Positions 51,845 to 63,765 of a DNA stretch of 64,000 nucleotides are shown piece after piece. Location of the stretch: the NCBI GenBank assembly GCA_014058105.1, contig JACGCM010000012.1, positions 1,736,001 through 1,800,000 of the forward strand, in the 5' to 3' direction. Numbering within the stretch: the first letter of the stretch is position 1; every line of letters starts with the position of its first letter. The notes below the pieces were generated by a model that saw only the letters and a program-made list of their open reading frames with translations, made no database searches and was not told the DNA's origin. The DNA is from Kingdonia uniflora (Eukaryota > Streptophyta > Magnoliopsida > Ranunculales > Circaeasteraceae). The translations under genes were made by a program, and so were the position numbers.

Positions 51845-54800
51845 TGTAACGACCCAAAAAATCATAATATAAAAGAAATGTATTTCTCGTGAGAGGTTAC
51901 TATAGTAAACTCTACTAGTGAGAATAACACGACAAATTACAGTAATATATTTTTATAACTCAATTGATATGGGTTTCAATTTCCAGTTAAACTATTGGTT
52001 TATATTTCCTCGAGTCTGATTATTCTTTTGAATTTCGTAATAGTATACGTAAGCGAGAATTTATGTATAACACGCGTTTTAGGTGTAATACGAATATATG
52101 CATAATAGGTGTTTTTGGCGTTGATCGGACTTCTAGATAGAATGTGAATGCATGCGATTCGAAGCATGGACAAAGTTGACGAGTTGCTAGTTATTATGAG
52201 AAAACATTAGAGATAGATTACATGATCGAATGTGAAAATCTTTTCCTTCCGTCTCTTTCTATTCTCCTTCTCCAACGTTAGAGAGAGAGAAATAGAATGA
52301 GAAAACATTTTTACTGAGAGAAAGATCCTCGAGAATCAAGCTAGAAGGAATAACTATTGGGGAAAGTTTGGAGAGCGGTTAGTTTGGATATCATGAACAA
52401 CGGCAAGCGAGTATCGAGTAGGTAAAATTATCGTCATATTCGGGTAAGTGGTTTTTCACCTTTCTTCGAATCTCTTGGTTGATTTACGATATTTGATGAA
52501 TTCATCATTTAGAGATTGGTTTCTCTTTAGTTGTTTTCGCAAACAATTGTATACCATGCTTTAGAAATGAGATTGATCGAGAATTGGCGTAGTTGTTCGA
52601 ATTAAAACTCAAAATTTACTGCAGCTACAAAACGACTGTTTTCAGAGGGGTTTTAATGAAAATTAGGTTTCGCTCAAATGACGGAAGTTATAGCCCTCGA
52701 CGAGACGATGCCAGAACACTTTTCGGATCATTTATTGGATATCCGAGTAAAGAGATATTCGACTTACAGTTTCTGGACAGATGTGTAGTTAACCAATTTT
52801 CTGATTTAAGGTTGGGGAATTTGGAGATTTTATAGCATCTAGAAACCCAAGAAATATGAGGGAGAGGCCGGGAAGGAGTTGGGGAGCATCATCTCCAATT
52901 CTGAGTACCTCCGCATAAATATAAAGGGCAAACACACGTTATTATGGTTAGCTTAGGTGTGGGAACGACTGTGTTATTAACCTGATAGCTTGGGGTTCCA
53001 AAGTTTTGGTACACGTGATCCCGTTAGTAACGTATTATTTCGTTTGGGGAGAATGTGAGAAATACGACACTCTTAGTATAGTTTATTATATGCAGAATTT
53101 ATGTTGCGAAGAATGACCAAGTGAGAGAGAGAGAGAACTATTATGTGTTAATACATAATTCAAATGCTAGAATACTAAAAGATTAGATATTCTTTTATTA
53201 GGTACACTTCGAGGGGGATGACACCTGGGATCAGTGATGGTATGCAAGTAAATAGACAAACAAGTTTTAAAGCTCTCTAGATGCCCGAAGACCGTTCTTT
53301 TTTGCACGAATGGGTTTGATTTACTTTCTCGCAAGTTTAATATTTTGTTACATATTCTACATGATTCAGTCTTATCTTTTCTTATTGTCGTTAATATTTT
53401 AAATATTATTACCGATCTCATTATTTAGTTTGAATTGCTATTATTGAATTGTGCGATGAGATGCTTGAATTACATCTTGATTATTCTCAACTGTTATTTG
53501 ACATTTTTTTTACTTGTTTGATCTATGAATGCATTGAAGTTAGTATTGGTCTATACTTATGATTTGGGAAATGGGTTGTGACATGATAGTGCGAGTTGTG
53601 AGAATTATACATAAAGCTATTTTAGTAATTGGAGTCAAAAGCTAGTTTATGCATTATTAAGGAATGCTTTTCTTTAAAATAAATATTTTTGATTTCAAGT
53701 GTATTGAGATGAAGGAAAAGAAGAACTATGAGAGAGATAGAGATGTGAGGATGTACAGTTCTCTGGCTTGCTTCCGTGACGTTGTACCTCGAAAGAAACC
53801 TCGACGATAGTTGGGAGTCCCTAGGACTAGCCATGCGTGAGGGTGATTTGGGTTGGCCCAACGGAGTATGAAGCTAGGGAATATTGGGTAAGATAGATGA
53901 GATTGTTTGTGAAGACCTGAATCTCAGGAAATGGATAAGACTAACATTGAGATTGCCCAGCGTGGCAAGTTGCGGCCCCATACGAGTAGCATGAACTTGA
54001 CGTAGGCTTATTCAATTGATAGGGATTTAGGGGCCATGACGACTAATAATAAAAAAAAAAATCTAGACTGGTAAAATAATAAGTTGAACCATGATGTGCA
54101 TGTTTTAAAAATAACCTGACCAAGTGATAAAATGACCTGATCTTTACAAGTCTGCTTGTTATCCCTTGTGGAATGGGATTTAGGGGCCATGACGACTAAT
54201 AATAAAAATAGAAAATCCGGACTGGTAAAATAATAAGTTGAACCACGATGTGCATGTTTTAAAAATAACCTGACCAAGTGATAAGATGACCTAATCTTTA
54301 CAAGTCTGCTTGTTATCCTTTGTGGAATGGGACATAAAGTAACCAAGTAGAGTTGTCAAGAGAGGGAGTGGATGTATCGTTATTCAAGATAGGTATGCAA
54401 GACAAGGGTGAGTACACGAAATGGTTCGAAGATCCGGAGGATCTGAGGGACTTAAAAACCCCTGGTGCATCTAGAGCACGTCGATCAGATCATTGTTGAG
54501 GTCCCTGCTTGTAGTGGTGGTGACGTGAGCGATTGTGAGTGGGTTGAGAGTAACCGTAACAGTCGTTCGTACTCTTGAGTTCAACGGTGGGTCCAGTTAT
54601 ATAATGGATCCAAGAAGTTACCTCCGCCTCAACTCTCTGCTGCTTGTAAAGGAGTCAAAGAGAAAGACCCCCCCAGACCTCGGGCCCTCCGATGTATGCG
54701 CCCGGAGGGGAGAGGTCATACATATTTCTGCGAGCTTTAGTCATCTAATCTATGAACAACGGTACATTCCACTAAAATGTAATAACTGCACTGGAACGAG

Positions 54801-55520
54801 TTTAGTCAGGCTTAAACTCTTCTAGTTGTAGACTACACACTATAACATTTGTCATTTAACTAATTATGATCATAATGTTGCATTTTATACTTATTATCGG
54901 ATCTTGGACTTTAAATATGTTGCATTGATATTATACTCTGTGATGGTAGTATTGATAGCTCATATCTTGATATCTATAAAACTTTATTACTTGCTAGATA
55001 TACTCTTCTCCCACATTTTAGATAAAAAGGCATCAAAGGCATTCGCAAGGGGTTTATAGGAGTCGTTGAACCTTTGGGATTAGATCGAGTTTACCTAGTC
55101 TTTCTGCGTAAGTTAATAAGGGTGAGCTGTTATGATTCTTTATGGTAAACTGTGTACATTGTATAATATTATTATTACTAAACCTATACATATGTATCAT
55201 TTTGGAAGATCGTTGTATAGGTCCATTGTATTATCGTTATAATTGTTGTCGTGCGGTTGTGTGAAACTTAAAATCTTAGGAATTGAGAACGTGCTGTGTG
55301 TATACTGGCCAAACGCTCTCAAATTGAAGGATTATATTTTTCACTTGAGTGCCATACAAATTCCGCAGGTTTTTTTACGGGTAAAAATTTTAGAAGTCTG
55401 ATTTTTAGGGTAAGTGCTGTCAAATTTTTTGTTGGACTTTTCCTATGTATATTAGGCTTCTGCCGTGTTAGTCTTATATACTTGTGGTGTGTCGGCTGGT
55501 TTACCAGTTGAGGCGTCATA
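51845..55520 (+). repeat. Left LTR (3676 bp) of the Del/Tekay-like element
   Basis: TGTAACGACCC… to …GGCGTCATA. The first ~335 bp and last ~110 bp match the right LTR; the middle (about 52180-55420) has no counterpart there. It also lacks a ~50-bp piece (agttaggcgagg…ataagcttgg) that the right LTR has near 59710-59765. Frames inside (for example 52593-52835 and 54535-54825) have no family match. Confidence 0.85.
54022..54330. repeat. Two-copy 153-bp tandem duplication inside the left LTR
   Basis: gggatttaggggccatgacg starts at 54022 and again at 54175, and the two units stay nearly identical to ttgtggaatggg. The 112-aa minus frame here is two copies of the same peptide, an artefact. Confidence 0.92.
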
Positions 55521-55526
55521 ATTTAT

Positions 55527-55538
55527 TGGTATCAGAGC
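55527..55538 (+). other. Primer binding site (initiator tRNA-Met type)
   Basis: TGGTATCAGAGC, a perfect copy of the tRNA-Met-complementary primer site, six bases after the left LTR. It fixes the plus-strand orientation. Confidence 0.9.
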
Positions 55539-56917
55539 TTAGGCTTTAGGTCCGAATTGGGAAAAGGTTAAAAGATTTAACTACTTAAAGGGGAAGACAA
55601 GGTAGATAGTTAAGCGCTAGTAATACAGATATAAAGATTTTTAAGATAAAATTTAATTAATATAGAATATTGATGGTTTTGTATCTGCGAGTCGTATGTT
55701 GTAGCCTCGTTAGGGGCATGTATTGTTCTTTCTCGCCTTCCAATTGCAATGGCAATTGGAAGCTATTGTTGAGTTCGAAGCTATTGTTGTCAAGAGTTGA
55801 GTTGTCGTTAGGATTGTTTGATTTAGTTATAGCCTAGCAGTATAATGCTATGGGTGATGTTGCACGTCATTTGTTGTGCTAGACATGAGTGCTTGTGAGT
55901 CGATAGTCAAGTTTGTCAATAGTTTGATACACGTAGTTTTCATATTTAGGGTCTTTACTTCTAGGAGTTTTCTTATAGTGTTGTATGCTAATTAGAGTCC
56001 GAAAGGAGTTCAATTGTTGCTCATGAAACCATAAATCTGTATATATTATATAGGAGTACAATGAGGACACGTATGGTAGTACATGGATAAAGAACAAATT
56101 AAGGCAACTTTAGAATAGATATTTTAAGTATATTTTTGCCTAAATTATATTACCAAAACGATTATTTGTTAGAATCATGTCTGAACTAACTCTTTGCATT
56201 AGGTTTAGATGCTAAATATAAGGGTGCCGGTGTGCCACATGAGTGTTGTTCAGATTGGAGTTTGGGTTATGGTTGAATCGTGAGGATATGATAGCTGGCG
56301 ATTAAACACCAATAGGTTATACTGGGGTTGAATGACTATAGTAAATTAAGTTTATAGGAGTAATATGGTCGTAGTGTTGCCGTTTAGCTGTTGCCTCAGA
56401 TTATGGAAATGTTAAGTGAGCTTGTGGTAGGTAGATGCTCAGATTGTAGTATTGGCGAGTGTGTGGTACAGGCAGCTAGTAATGAGGAAATTGCTTGTAT
56501 TCGAATGTGGTTGGGACGTTATTAGGTCATTGAACCAGTGAGGGTGTAGAACATATCTAGAGTGAGTCTTGCCACATCACTTAGGTAGTTTGATATGAGA
56601 GCTTAGGGAATAGATATGTAGTTAGAGATTCAGTATGTGTTCTATGTTTCGCATATACTGAATTTCGGGGAGTAGTTGATGAGGACATATTTCCTTGCTA
56701 TTGAGTTTCTCGTTTTGTTTTCTCACCGTTCAGACCAATGAGGGACTTTAGATTTCGATGGTGAAATGTTAAAAGCGTTGTGTACTAGATGTTATTAGTA
56801 AGGTGTATAGGGCATTGTAAATAGATTGTCTGTTTTCACTCGTATGAAAATTTTGTTTGTTGGCAGACTAGAAGTTTGGCATCAGGTGTGCCAAATTAGG
56901 AGTATTGTACTTATGTT

Positions 56918-57529
56918 TGTAGGGGCGTAATCTCGTAGAGGGGAGATTAAACTCTTACACCACTGTGTTTACCCTCGACTAGGGGTTATAACAAGTATAT
57001 TTAATGGAAAAAGAGAAAGCTTCTAATAGATACACTTGCGTGGAGACCTAGAATGGGATTCCTCCACGACCTCTAGTGAGGATTTTTAAAGTGTGATGGT
57101 ATATATGAATGAGATTACAAATATAAGTTCGAATAGACTGAATCTTCCAGCTTTAGAAGGTGCTCGAAGGTTGTCAGAGCTTCTCTAGGGTAAGTATGGG
57201 GGAAATCTCTCAACCCCTCTTCTGGTAGCTCTCCTTACCTATTTATAGAAGATAGGAAAGGTGACGTCACCATAGAGAGGTCAAGTTACAAGTGTACCCT
57301 TATCTACAGCTGTTTTGTACTGAAGTTGGCTCTGCCAGGGTTGTCTGCTGGGTTGTGTTTCTGGGTTGTGTCTGCCTTTGACCCATAAGCTGAGCTGGAC
57401 AGAAACATGGCCGAAGCTTTAGTGGACTTGACTGTAAGTTTATTGTGGCTCTGGTAGATTTATAAGTACGGTAGGCTTCGAGTATCCAGTTCGTCTTCAA
57501 AGGCTGCAGGCTGTGAGTAAGCTACTACA
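56918..57529 (-). mobile_element. Solo LTR of a Tat-type element, TSD ATGTT
   Basis: A 612-bp unit tgtaggggcgtaatctc…gctactaca with perfect ATGTT duplications at 56913-56917 and 57530-57534. Its ends and internal phrases (cacttgcgtggag-x-cctagaatggg, cacgacctctagtgaggatttttaa, cctatttatag, gtcaagttac, gtaagctactaca) match the LTRs of Tat element 2 in the same orientation. It is a related but shorter family member, inserted into the Del/Tekay-like element. Confidence 0.92.
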
Positions 57530-58032
57530 ATGTTATGCTAGAGTTTGTGAAGCTGGATGATAAGGAGCTCATATTTAAACAGAACAACAATTGGTGATTC
57601 TAGGATTAACAAAGTTGTAAGGGTACATGAAACTATTTTCTCATTAATAATAGAGAAAGTGGATGTAACTACTATGGCAACAACAGTGGCTTTCCGAAGA
57701 TTTTCCAAGGGAGTTTCCTGGGTTGTCTTTGTCTCCAAAAAATTGAGAGGCTTGAACTATGATGAAGGTTGACTTACTGGTGCATGTCAATTAGGGATGT
57801 TTCTATCGTTGATTATTGGACAGAGAAAGGAATAAATCACTACAGTTGTGCCCATCGGGCCAGTCATTAGAAACTGCTATCAAGAATCAAAGCTCATTAC
57901 TGTGTGTTGCTTATGGAGTTGATCAACTTGGGGGAGCGAAGTATCTCTATATCTATAAACGGGTTATGGACTACCGTACAACCTTAGTTAGAGTGTACGA
58001 CCATTATGAGTTTCGTTTCTTGGGCAGATAAT

Positions 58033-58037
58033 TTTAT

Positions 58038-58073
<36 letters not shown>
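58033..58073. repeat. (TAA)n/(TTA)n palindromic microsatellite
   Basis: taataataataataataataat is followed directly by attattattattattgg, so the trinucleotide repeat changes strand and can fold into a hairpin. Confidence 0.9.
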
Positions 58074-59462
58074 TGGATCTGGTAAAGATAGAAGTTATGA
58101 TTAACTGAAATTGTCTAAATACCATTCCACTAGTTTTGGGTTTACTTGATGCACATCAGTATTGGATTAGGTTGTATGCGAACATGAAGGAAAGGTAATT
58201 TCATGTGCTTCTAGGTAGCTAAGGACACACGGGAGTAATTACTGGATTCGACGATCTAGAGTGGGCAACCAAAGTTTTGTTGTAGCTCTTTCTATTTAGA
58301 GTGGAGTTCGAAATGTTCACTCGGGAGAAGTTGAAAAGATGCCACGAAGGTGGTTAGAGCTTGGATGGATTTTGAGTTTATTGCACATTATCGACTTGGG
58401 TAGAGGTCATAGCACATAGTTCGAGTAAGAAGTGAAAAGTGTTTCTAAAATTGATGATTCATCAATATAGTAATAGCACTAACACTCGGAAGGAAGTTTT
58501 AGGAAGTATGAAGCTAGTTTTTAAGATTTTGAAGAGGTTAGAATACATGCTAACGACATACAGAGATCTAGGGGACTAAATGTTTCAAATAAGTTTGAAG
58601 GATGAGATCTTAATTAAGTATCATTGATTTAGGAAGCCATAATTTAAAATAACAAAGGTTTGATGGTCATACGTGGGTATATCAAAATACTTAGATATGT
58701 TAAATGCTTAGATATATTAAGGGGTAATAGTATACAAGAGTTATAGGATAATGAGAGAAGAGATAAGTACACACCAAGTATAGCCTAAAAATGCTACAGA
58801 TGGAAACTTTAGCATCTTGCAAGGCAGTATCTGTGATCTACTTCTAGGTATATTAGGATACACTTGAGATAGAACAATAATTAAAGGGAGTATAATCCTT
58901 ATGGGGATGATTAGGAATGCTTGATTATAAAAGTTACCAAGCCGAAAATAGGAATAACGTATATGCATCGGCATAAGCTTAAATTTATAAATCCAAGACA
59001 CTATAGGGAAACTAATGAATAATATATTAGCGATGACGCATAGACAACACTACATGAGTACTAGACTTTTTGACTCCATGATATTAGGGAATAGTTGAAT
59101 TAAACTGTCGATAAGATATAACTTGTCTATATTACATTAGATAATGATATTAATATTTTACCAGAAAGTCATTATTGAGAAGTTAGAGAGAGATGGACAT
59201 TTGAGTAGGACAGCACAAGCATGGAAGCCCTTAGAAACTAGTTGAGAATTGAACTGATACATATATATAGGGGAATACGTAGACAATTAAAGTGGGCTTC
59301 GTACGATGAGAAATCTAAAAGATTATTCTTTACATAAGAGTTGGACATGAATGGTATGTTTAGGAGATGCAACTTATTTAAGTTTAATAAGTTAGGGCTT
59401 GCATCTAGGAATGGTGAAGTGAAATAAATTTCGGGACAAATTTCTACAAGGAGGGAAGAAAT

Positions 59463-59941
59463 TGTAACGACCCAAAAATTCATAATAAAAGAAACGTATT
59501 TCTCCTGAGAGGTTACTATAGTAAACTCTACCAGTAGGAATAAAACGACAAATTATAGTAATATATCTTTATAGCTCAACTGATATGGTTTCCAGTTAAA
59601 TTGTTGGTATATATTCCTCGAGTCTGATTATTCTTTTGAATTTCGTAATAGTATACGTAAGCGAGAATTTATGTATAACACGCGTTTTAGGTGTAACATG
59701 ATAGATGTAGTTAGGCGAGGATTTTGATAGTTCAAATGGAACAACGTCGTTTGAGTAATAAGCTTGGAATATTTTTGGCGTTGATCGGACTTCTAGATCG
59801 AATGTGAATATATGCAATTCGAAGCATGGGCAAATTGTTGCCGAATTTTGTGTTGGACTTTTCCTATGTATTTTAGGCTTCCGCCGCGTTAATCTGATAT
59901 ACTTGTGGTGTGTCGGCTGATTTACCAGTCGGGGCGTCATA
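59463..59941 (+). repeat. Right LTR (479 bp, internally deleted) of the Del/Tekay-like element
   Basis: Starts TGTAACGACCC and ends GGGGCGTCATA. It matches the two ends of the left LTR and jumps from the gcatgggcaaa block to the tgttggacttttcctatg block, losing about 3.2 kb. Confidence 0.88.
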
Positions 59942-59998
59942 GATTTTCTATAAGATCTTTTTGCGAACAATTTGTACTATCAAGAGAGGGAATGATGG

Positions 59999-60420
59999 AT
60001 GCAAGATTTAAAGAGTTTCCTGTCAAGATCGTATGGTGCAAAGATTTCCCTTCTAAATTATTTTTTCTTTTGGGGAGTTGTTAGGGAAAGAATTCTCACG
60101 AGATATAATTTGAGAAGGAAGGGTATGGATGTGCCCGACATTTGTGCTCTTTGCGGGGATGGAGTTGAATCCATTAACCACATTTTTCTTCATTGCTCCT
60201 TTGTGCAAAATATTTGGTGTCATTTCTTATCCTTATTCGGGGTGAGGTGAGTGTTCTCTCAATATTTTGTTGATGTTTTGAAAAATTGGAGGAATTCTGC
60301 TTTCAAACGCAAAATAACACGAAATTTGTGGTTTCTTCTTCCATATGATATTGGGTGGAGAATTTGGAGTGAACATGATGCAAGAGGTTTCAACAAAAAT
60401 GTGCTACACTTGTGGGTGTA
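59999..60420 (+). pseudogene. LINE reverse-transcriptase zinc-binding domain fragment
   Basis: 59999-60250 gives WGVVRERILTRYNLRRKGMD, CALCGDGVESINHIFLHC and VQNIWCHFLSLFGV: the C-x2-C…ES-x-x-H-x-x-x-x-C zinc-binding pattern and W-box of the plant RT zinc-binding domain (zf-RVT), found at the end of LINE ORF2 proteins and in stand-alone relatives. Past a stop at 60248 the reading continues KNWRNSAFKRKITRNLW…IGWRIWSEHDARGF, the usual W-x-IW-x-ERN-x-R-x-F tail. The RT itself is absent, so this is a truncated fragment from a different LINE than the 9-24 kb one. Confidence 0.8.
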
Positions 60421-60881
60421 ATAATGGATACGCTTGGCACTCTTTCTTATTGGGTTAGTGGAAATCCGACTTTCCGTGGATTAGACTTTGACGACTTCGT
60501 AATTAACTAGGACAGTTTACTTTCGATATAATCTTTGGTTTGTTAGCCACTTTGTGCTTTGATTTTATTTTTTATAACTTCCTATTTGGTCTCCCGAGCT
60601 TTGCTCTTGTTTAATATACTAATATACTTTTATCTATTCCAAAATAAATAAAAAACATGAGAACGAGAAGAATTGGAATGTGGAGGCAAGAGATGGAAGA
60701 AATGAGATGGTTTTTTTCTTTAGTAATTTTTTCTTATCTGTATAGTAATATAATATACAACCACCTTCATTAGGCCACGGGCATGTACAACGAACGACAT
60801 TAAAAACATTGTGTTGTGTGATTATTCGTTCTTTTCTGCATTTATGTTGCTATGTTAATCACATGTTGCTGAATGTTTCAG
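60421..60881. other. Non-coding stretch
   Basis: AT-rich with no supported gene. It ends with a polypyrimidine tract and the acceptor aatgtttcag (60872-60881), probably part of an intron carried with the alanine aminotransferase fragment. Confidence 0.4.
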
Positions 60882-61157
60882 ACTGTTGATGAGATTTACA
60901 AAGTGGCATCAATATCAGTCAGTCCTAATGTCTCTAGACAAATATTTGTAAGTGATACTATAGTGTTACTAGTTAAACCTCGATCTCTCATAGTCGGAGC
61001 CTCCAGTTTAATGTTATTGCACTATTATGATACTCATATATATACTTATGATTTTGAGTGTGGTTTGAAAACATTTTTTCTTCTTCCTGTAGATGGGTCT
61101 CGTGGTCAACCCCCCAAAGCCAGGTGATATCTCATATTTGAAGTTCAATCTGGAAAG
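60882..61157 (+). pseudogene. Alanine aminotransferase fragment, two exons
   Basis: Exon 1 (60882-60947) reads TVDEIYKVASISVSPNVSRQ plus IF and ends at a GTAAGT donor. Exon 2 (61093-61157), after ttcctgtag, reads MGLVVNPPKPGDISYLKFNL plus E and ends at a donor-like GTATAG. These are consecutive segments of plant alanine aminotransferase (PLP enzyme interconverting alanine/2-oxoglutarate and pyruvate/glutamate): EIYKVASI-x-LSPNV-x-x-QIF then MGLMVNPPKPGDISY. Codon phase is preserved across the 145-bp intron. No exon containing the PLP lysine or the C-terminus is seen, so it is a two-exon relic. Confidence 0.87.
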
Positions 61158-62869
61158 GTATAGACAGCTCAGGTTCAAAATTATATTCATGACCCTTTGG
61201 CATAGGTTTGATTATTTGATCAATCACAAACTTTTCCCCCAAGAATTTAAAACTTATTCCCATCTAAAAACTTGAATATATGATGGTTAATATGTCAATA
61301 CATCCAAAAGTTAGTAATCGCCACATACCCCACTTAGTTATTTAACGCGGTCTTCCCAATCCACATATTGATCTGGGTTGAACTATTTAATCAGTCCACC
61401 TAAATCCACATATTGATGTATGGCATTATCGTGTTTTCCAAGGACATAATAACCCTTTATTTGAATTGTCTTCAGAGGAAATAATTATAGATTGCAATCT
61501 GGATTTATGTTGAAGTTCCCAAATTCCAGACTTGTACATTTGTTGTTAATATGCTTCTTATTCTGAGTACACTTTTGCTGACCAGGAACCACAAATCTTA
61601 GGCTTGTTTTATATGTATAACATTCATATTGATTAATCGTGGCATCTGCATGAGCTAATTCACTAATGTCATATTTCTATTTTGCATATATTTGAACTTG
61701 GTTGATGCTTTATAGGTCCGTTACCTGAAGATCATTGAGAAGAGTGGATACCAGGCTCTCCCATGGGTAAGATATATCACAATGGCTGGCGAGTATGAGC
61801 TGTTTGAAGATCATCATCACCCACTAAACATGTTGATAAGATGAATCACAATGGCTGGTGCGTATGAGCTGAGAGTCGTTTGAATATCACGACCCAATAA
61901 ACATAGTCTACGGTACCAAATCTTGCAACTCAAAAGGGCTATTTATTCAAGAGCCTCTCTTATATGTCGGATGAAATCCCTCTTTTGATTTGTTTGGTTC
62001 GTTTCTCTTTTTGTGTAATAGTGGCTTGTAAGGGTGTGATTACTACCTGCAAAAGTTTATTTTTCCATTTTTGTGAGATTTAAGAATTTTTCATCTGGAA
62101 ATTGAATAGCTAGGGCTAGGTGTTGTACTTCATATATTTTTTTGGTAAACATTTTGGAACTTCATTTGAATCTTTGGCCATTAGCAAGAGAGGAACTTTA
62201 GCTTCTGACATCTAGTTATTACTTACGTTTATTTGCTCCTATTTGTGTGCCAAAGTGCATTCTTGAGATCTTTGCTATAGAAATGATAATAGTTGTGGTC
62301 TGAACTCTGAAGAATAATTTTACCTCTAGGGAATTTCATTTTGATTGCCTTATGTCGTAATTTACTCGAAACTTTTGTGAGGAATGTAACACTTGGTAGT
62401 TAATACTAGTGTCTCGAATAGTTAATACTAGTGTCTCGAAATGTAAATACAAACCTTGAAGAAAAAAATGATGTACATGCATGTTTAAAAAGAAATTGTG
62501 AGAAATTGTCTTTTCTTGCATTAAATAGTTCATTGCTATCAAACTAGTACAAGTGAGATCAACTTATACCATCATATCCTCATCACTGCTAGATATTTTA
62601 CAGAACCAGTTAACCAGCATTACAGTGGTAATTTTTCCGTCTAACTCAGTCAAAAACATTTCAGTTTGCCACAGGCACTCCAGAATTGAAATACAATACT
62701 GAAAACTGAAATGAAAATATAACAACACATGAAGTTCCTTTCGATCATTCGAGACAATAGTGCACCTGATCTTCTCTAATAAAATTTGACAATTGTTCAA
62801 ATGGCACTTCTAGAAACAGGCACCATTCACATTGTTTTGATCAAACAAACAAATTACAGTCATTAAGGC
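61158..62869. other. Mostly non-coding stretch with one exon-like segment
   Basis: At 61716-61770, after an acceptor-like ctttatag, the frame VRYLKIIEKSGYQALPWVRY plus ITMAGEYEL is open and looks like a conserved protein, but I cannot name the gene. A ~78-bp partial tandem duplicate follows (aagatatatcacaatggctgg at 61769 and aagatgaatcacaatggctgg at 61838). A short duplication (gttaatactagtgtctcgaa) is at 62398 and 62419. Nothing else is supported. Confidence 0.4.
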
Positions 62870-63765
62870 CTAATAGACCACCCAATAAGGTCGCAACCAT
62901 TCACGAACTACGTTGGGACAAGGCAGCGTCACAAAAATATCTCCGCTGTCCATGTCATACGTGTATAAGCTTCTATCATTGGCCAGGTGGTAGTAAATGC
63001 GGTCTCCTTTTACTCCTAGTTCTTTAGCTGAAACTGTTGTTGACCAAGAATTGCCCAGCAACATGACTTGATCACCTAGACTATCCACCCTCATCCAAAT
63101 CATCCTAGAAAAATCCAATTTGAAAATATAGAAGCTCTTAACTCTAAGGTTATCTACACCCATGAAACCTTTGCAAACTAAAAGTATTTCTCCACAACTT
63201 GAATAACTGCGATGTCTATTAAGGATTGACGAACCTCGCCACTGAACATAACCAGTTCAAATTGTTGTACTTTTACAAAAACGAAACCTCGCTGCTCAAG
63301 AACACTACCACACAATTGCCGGTATCACTTTCATCACTTGTTGGGGGAGAAGTTAGAATACAAACAGGGAATTTTTTGTGAAGTTTGAAATGGGGAAGTT
63401 CTATTTTACTCATAGATAAAGGGTTGAACAGAAAACATTCAGTGGGTGACTGGTTATTTCTCATCACCAACTAACCATGACAAGATGTTAAGCAACACAT
63501 ATCTTTCATCTCCGGTATTTTTTTCACAGTATACCTTCCATCTGATAAAGTGTAAAAAGTCTGATTGCGTTGTTTCTTTCCATGAGGGAAGACAAGAGCT
63601 GCTGAAGTGGATAATGTAGGCTGAAGAGAGGATTTTCTGAACATCGTCAAAACCTGTCTCTTAGCGTGTGTTCTTATCTCGACATCCATTGAAATGTGTG
63701 GTTTGGTCGGAACAAGTGGTCCTACTATCCCTGCAGGTGTATCAACATCGGGTTTCATCCAAGTG
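62870..63765 (-). pseudogene. DUF295 F-box-type protein, pseudogene 1
   Basis: On the minus strand: STSAALVFPHGKKQ, TFYTLSDGRYTVKKIPEM, CCLTSCHG followed by TAG (63469-63471) where DUF295 proteins have Trp in SHGWL, then LVMRNNQSPTECFLFNPLSM and a KIELP-type turn. A frameshift lies near 63260. In the new frame CGEILLVCKGF, SFYIFKLDFSRMIWMRVDSL, DRIYYHLANDRSLYTYDMDS and a stop after WVVY. These are the beta-propeller-like repeats of plant DUF295 proteins, often joined to an F-box and acting as substrate receptors of SCF ligases. No F-box is visible. At least two lesions. Confidence 0.85.

Larger units (their letters stand above)
55521..59462 (+). pseudogene. Degenerate gag-pol region of the Del/Tekay-like element
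   Basis: Almost no open frame survives. At 57905-58025 the plus strand reads GVDQLGGAKYLYIYKR and then VYDHYEFRFLG, which lines up with the DQL-x-GA-x-YFSKIDLR…YGHYEFLVMPFG part of gypsy RT, with heavy decay. The purine tract aaggagggaagaaat at 59448-59462 abuts the right LTR, as a polypurine tract should. No protease, integrase or chromodomain could be read. Confidence 0.5.
51845..59941 (+). mobile_element. Ty3/gypsy element, Del/Tekay-like, with unequal LTRs, TSD GATTT
   Basis: Left LTR 51845-55520, primer site TGGTATCAGAGC at 55527-55538, degenerate internal region, purine tract before 59463, right LTR 59463-59941. The target duplication GATTT is perfect (51840-51844 and 59942-59946). LTRs start TGTAACGACCC, the usual start of Del/Tekay chromoviruses, which also have very long LTRs. 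The internal region is only 3.9 kb including a 612-bp solo LTR, so most of gag-pol is gone or unrecognisable. Confidence 0.85.

Noticed and set aside
54008..54346. 112-aa ORF made of two near-identical halves
   Set aside because: It is a direct product of the 153-bp tandem duplication inside a non-coding LTR.
57816..58031. Independent 71-aa gene
   Set aside because: It lines up with the RT region of the surrounding Del/Tekay-like element and is better read as its decayed pol.
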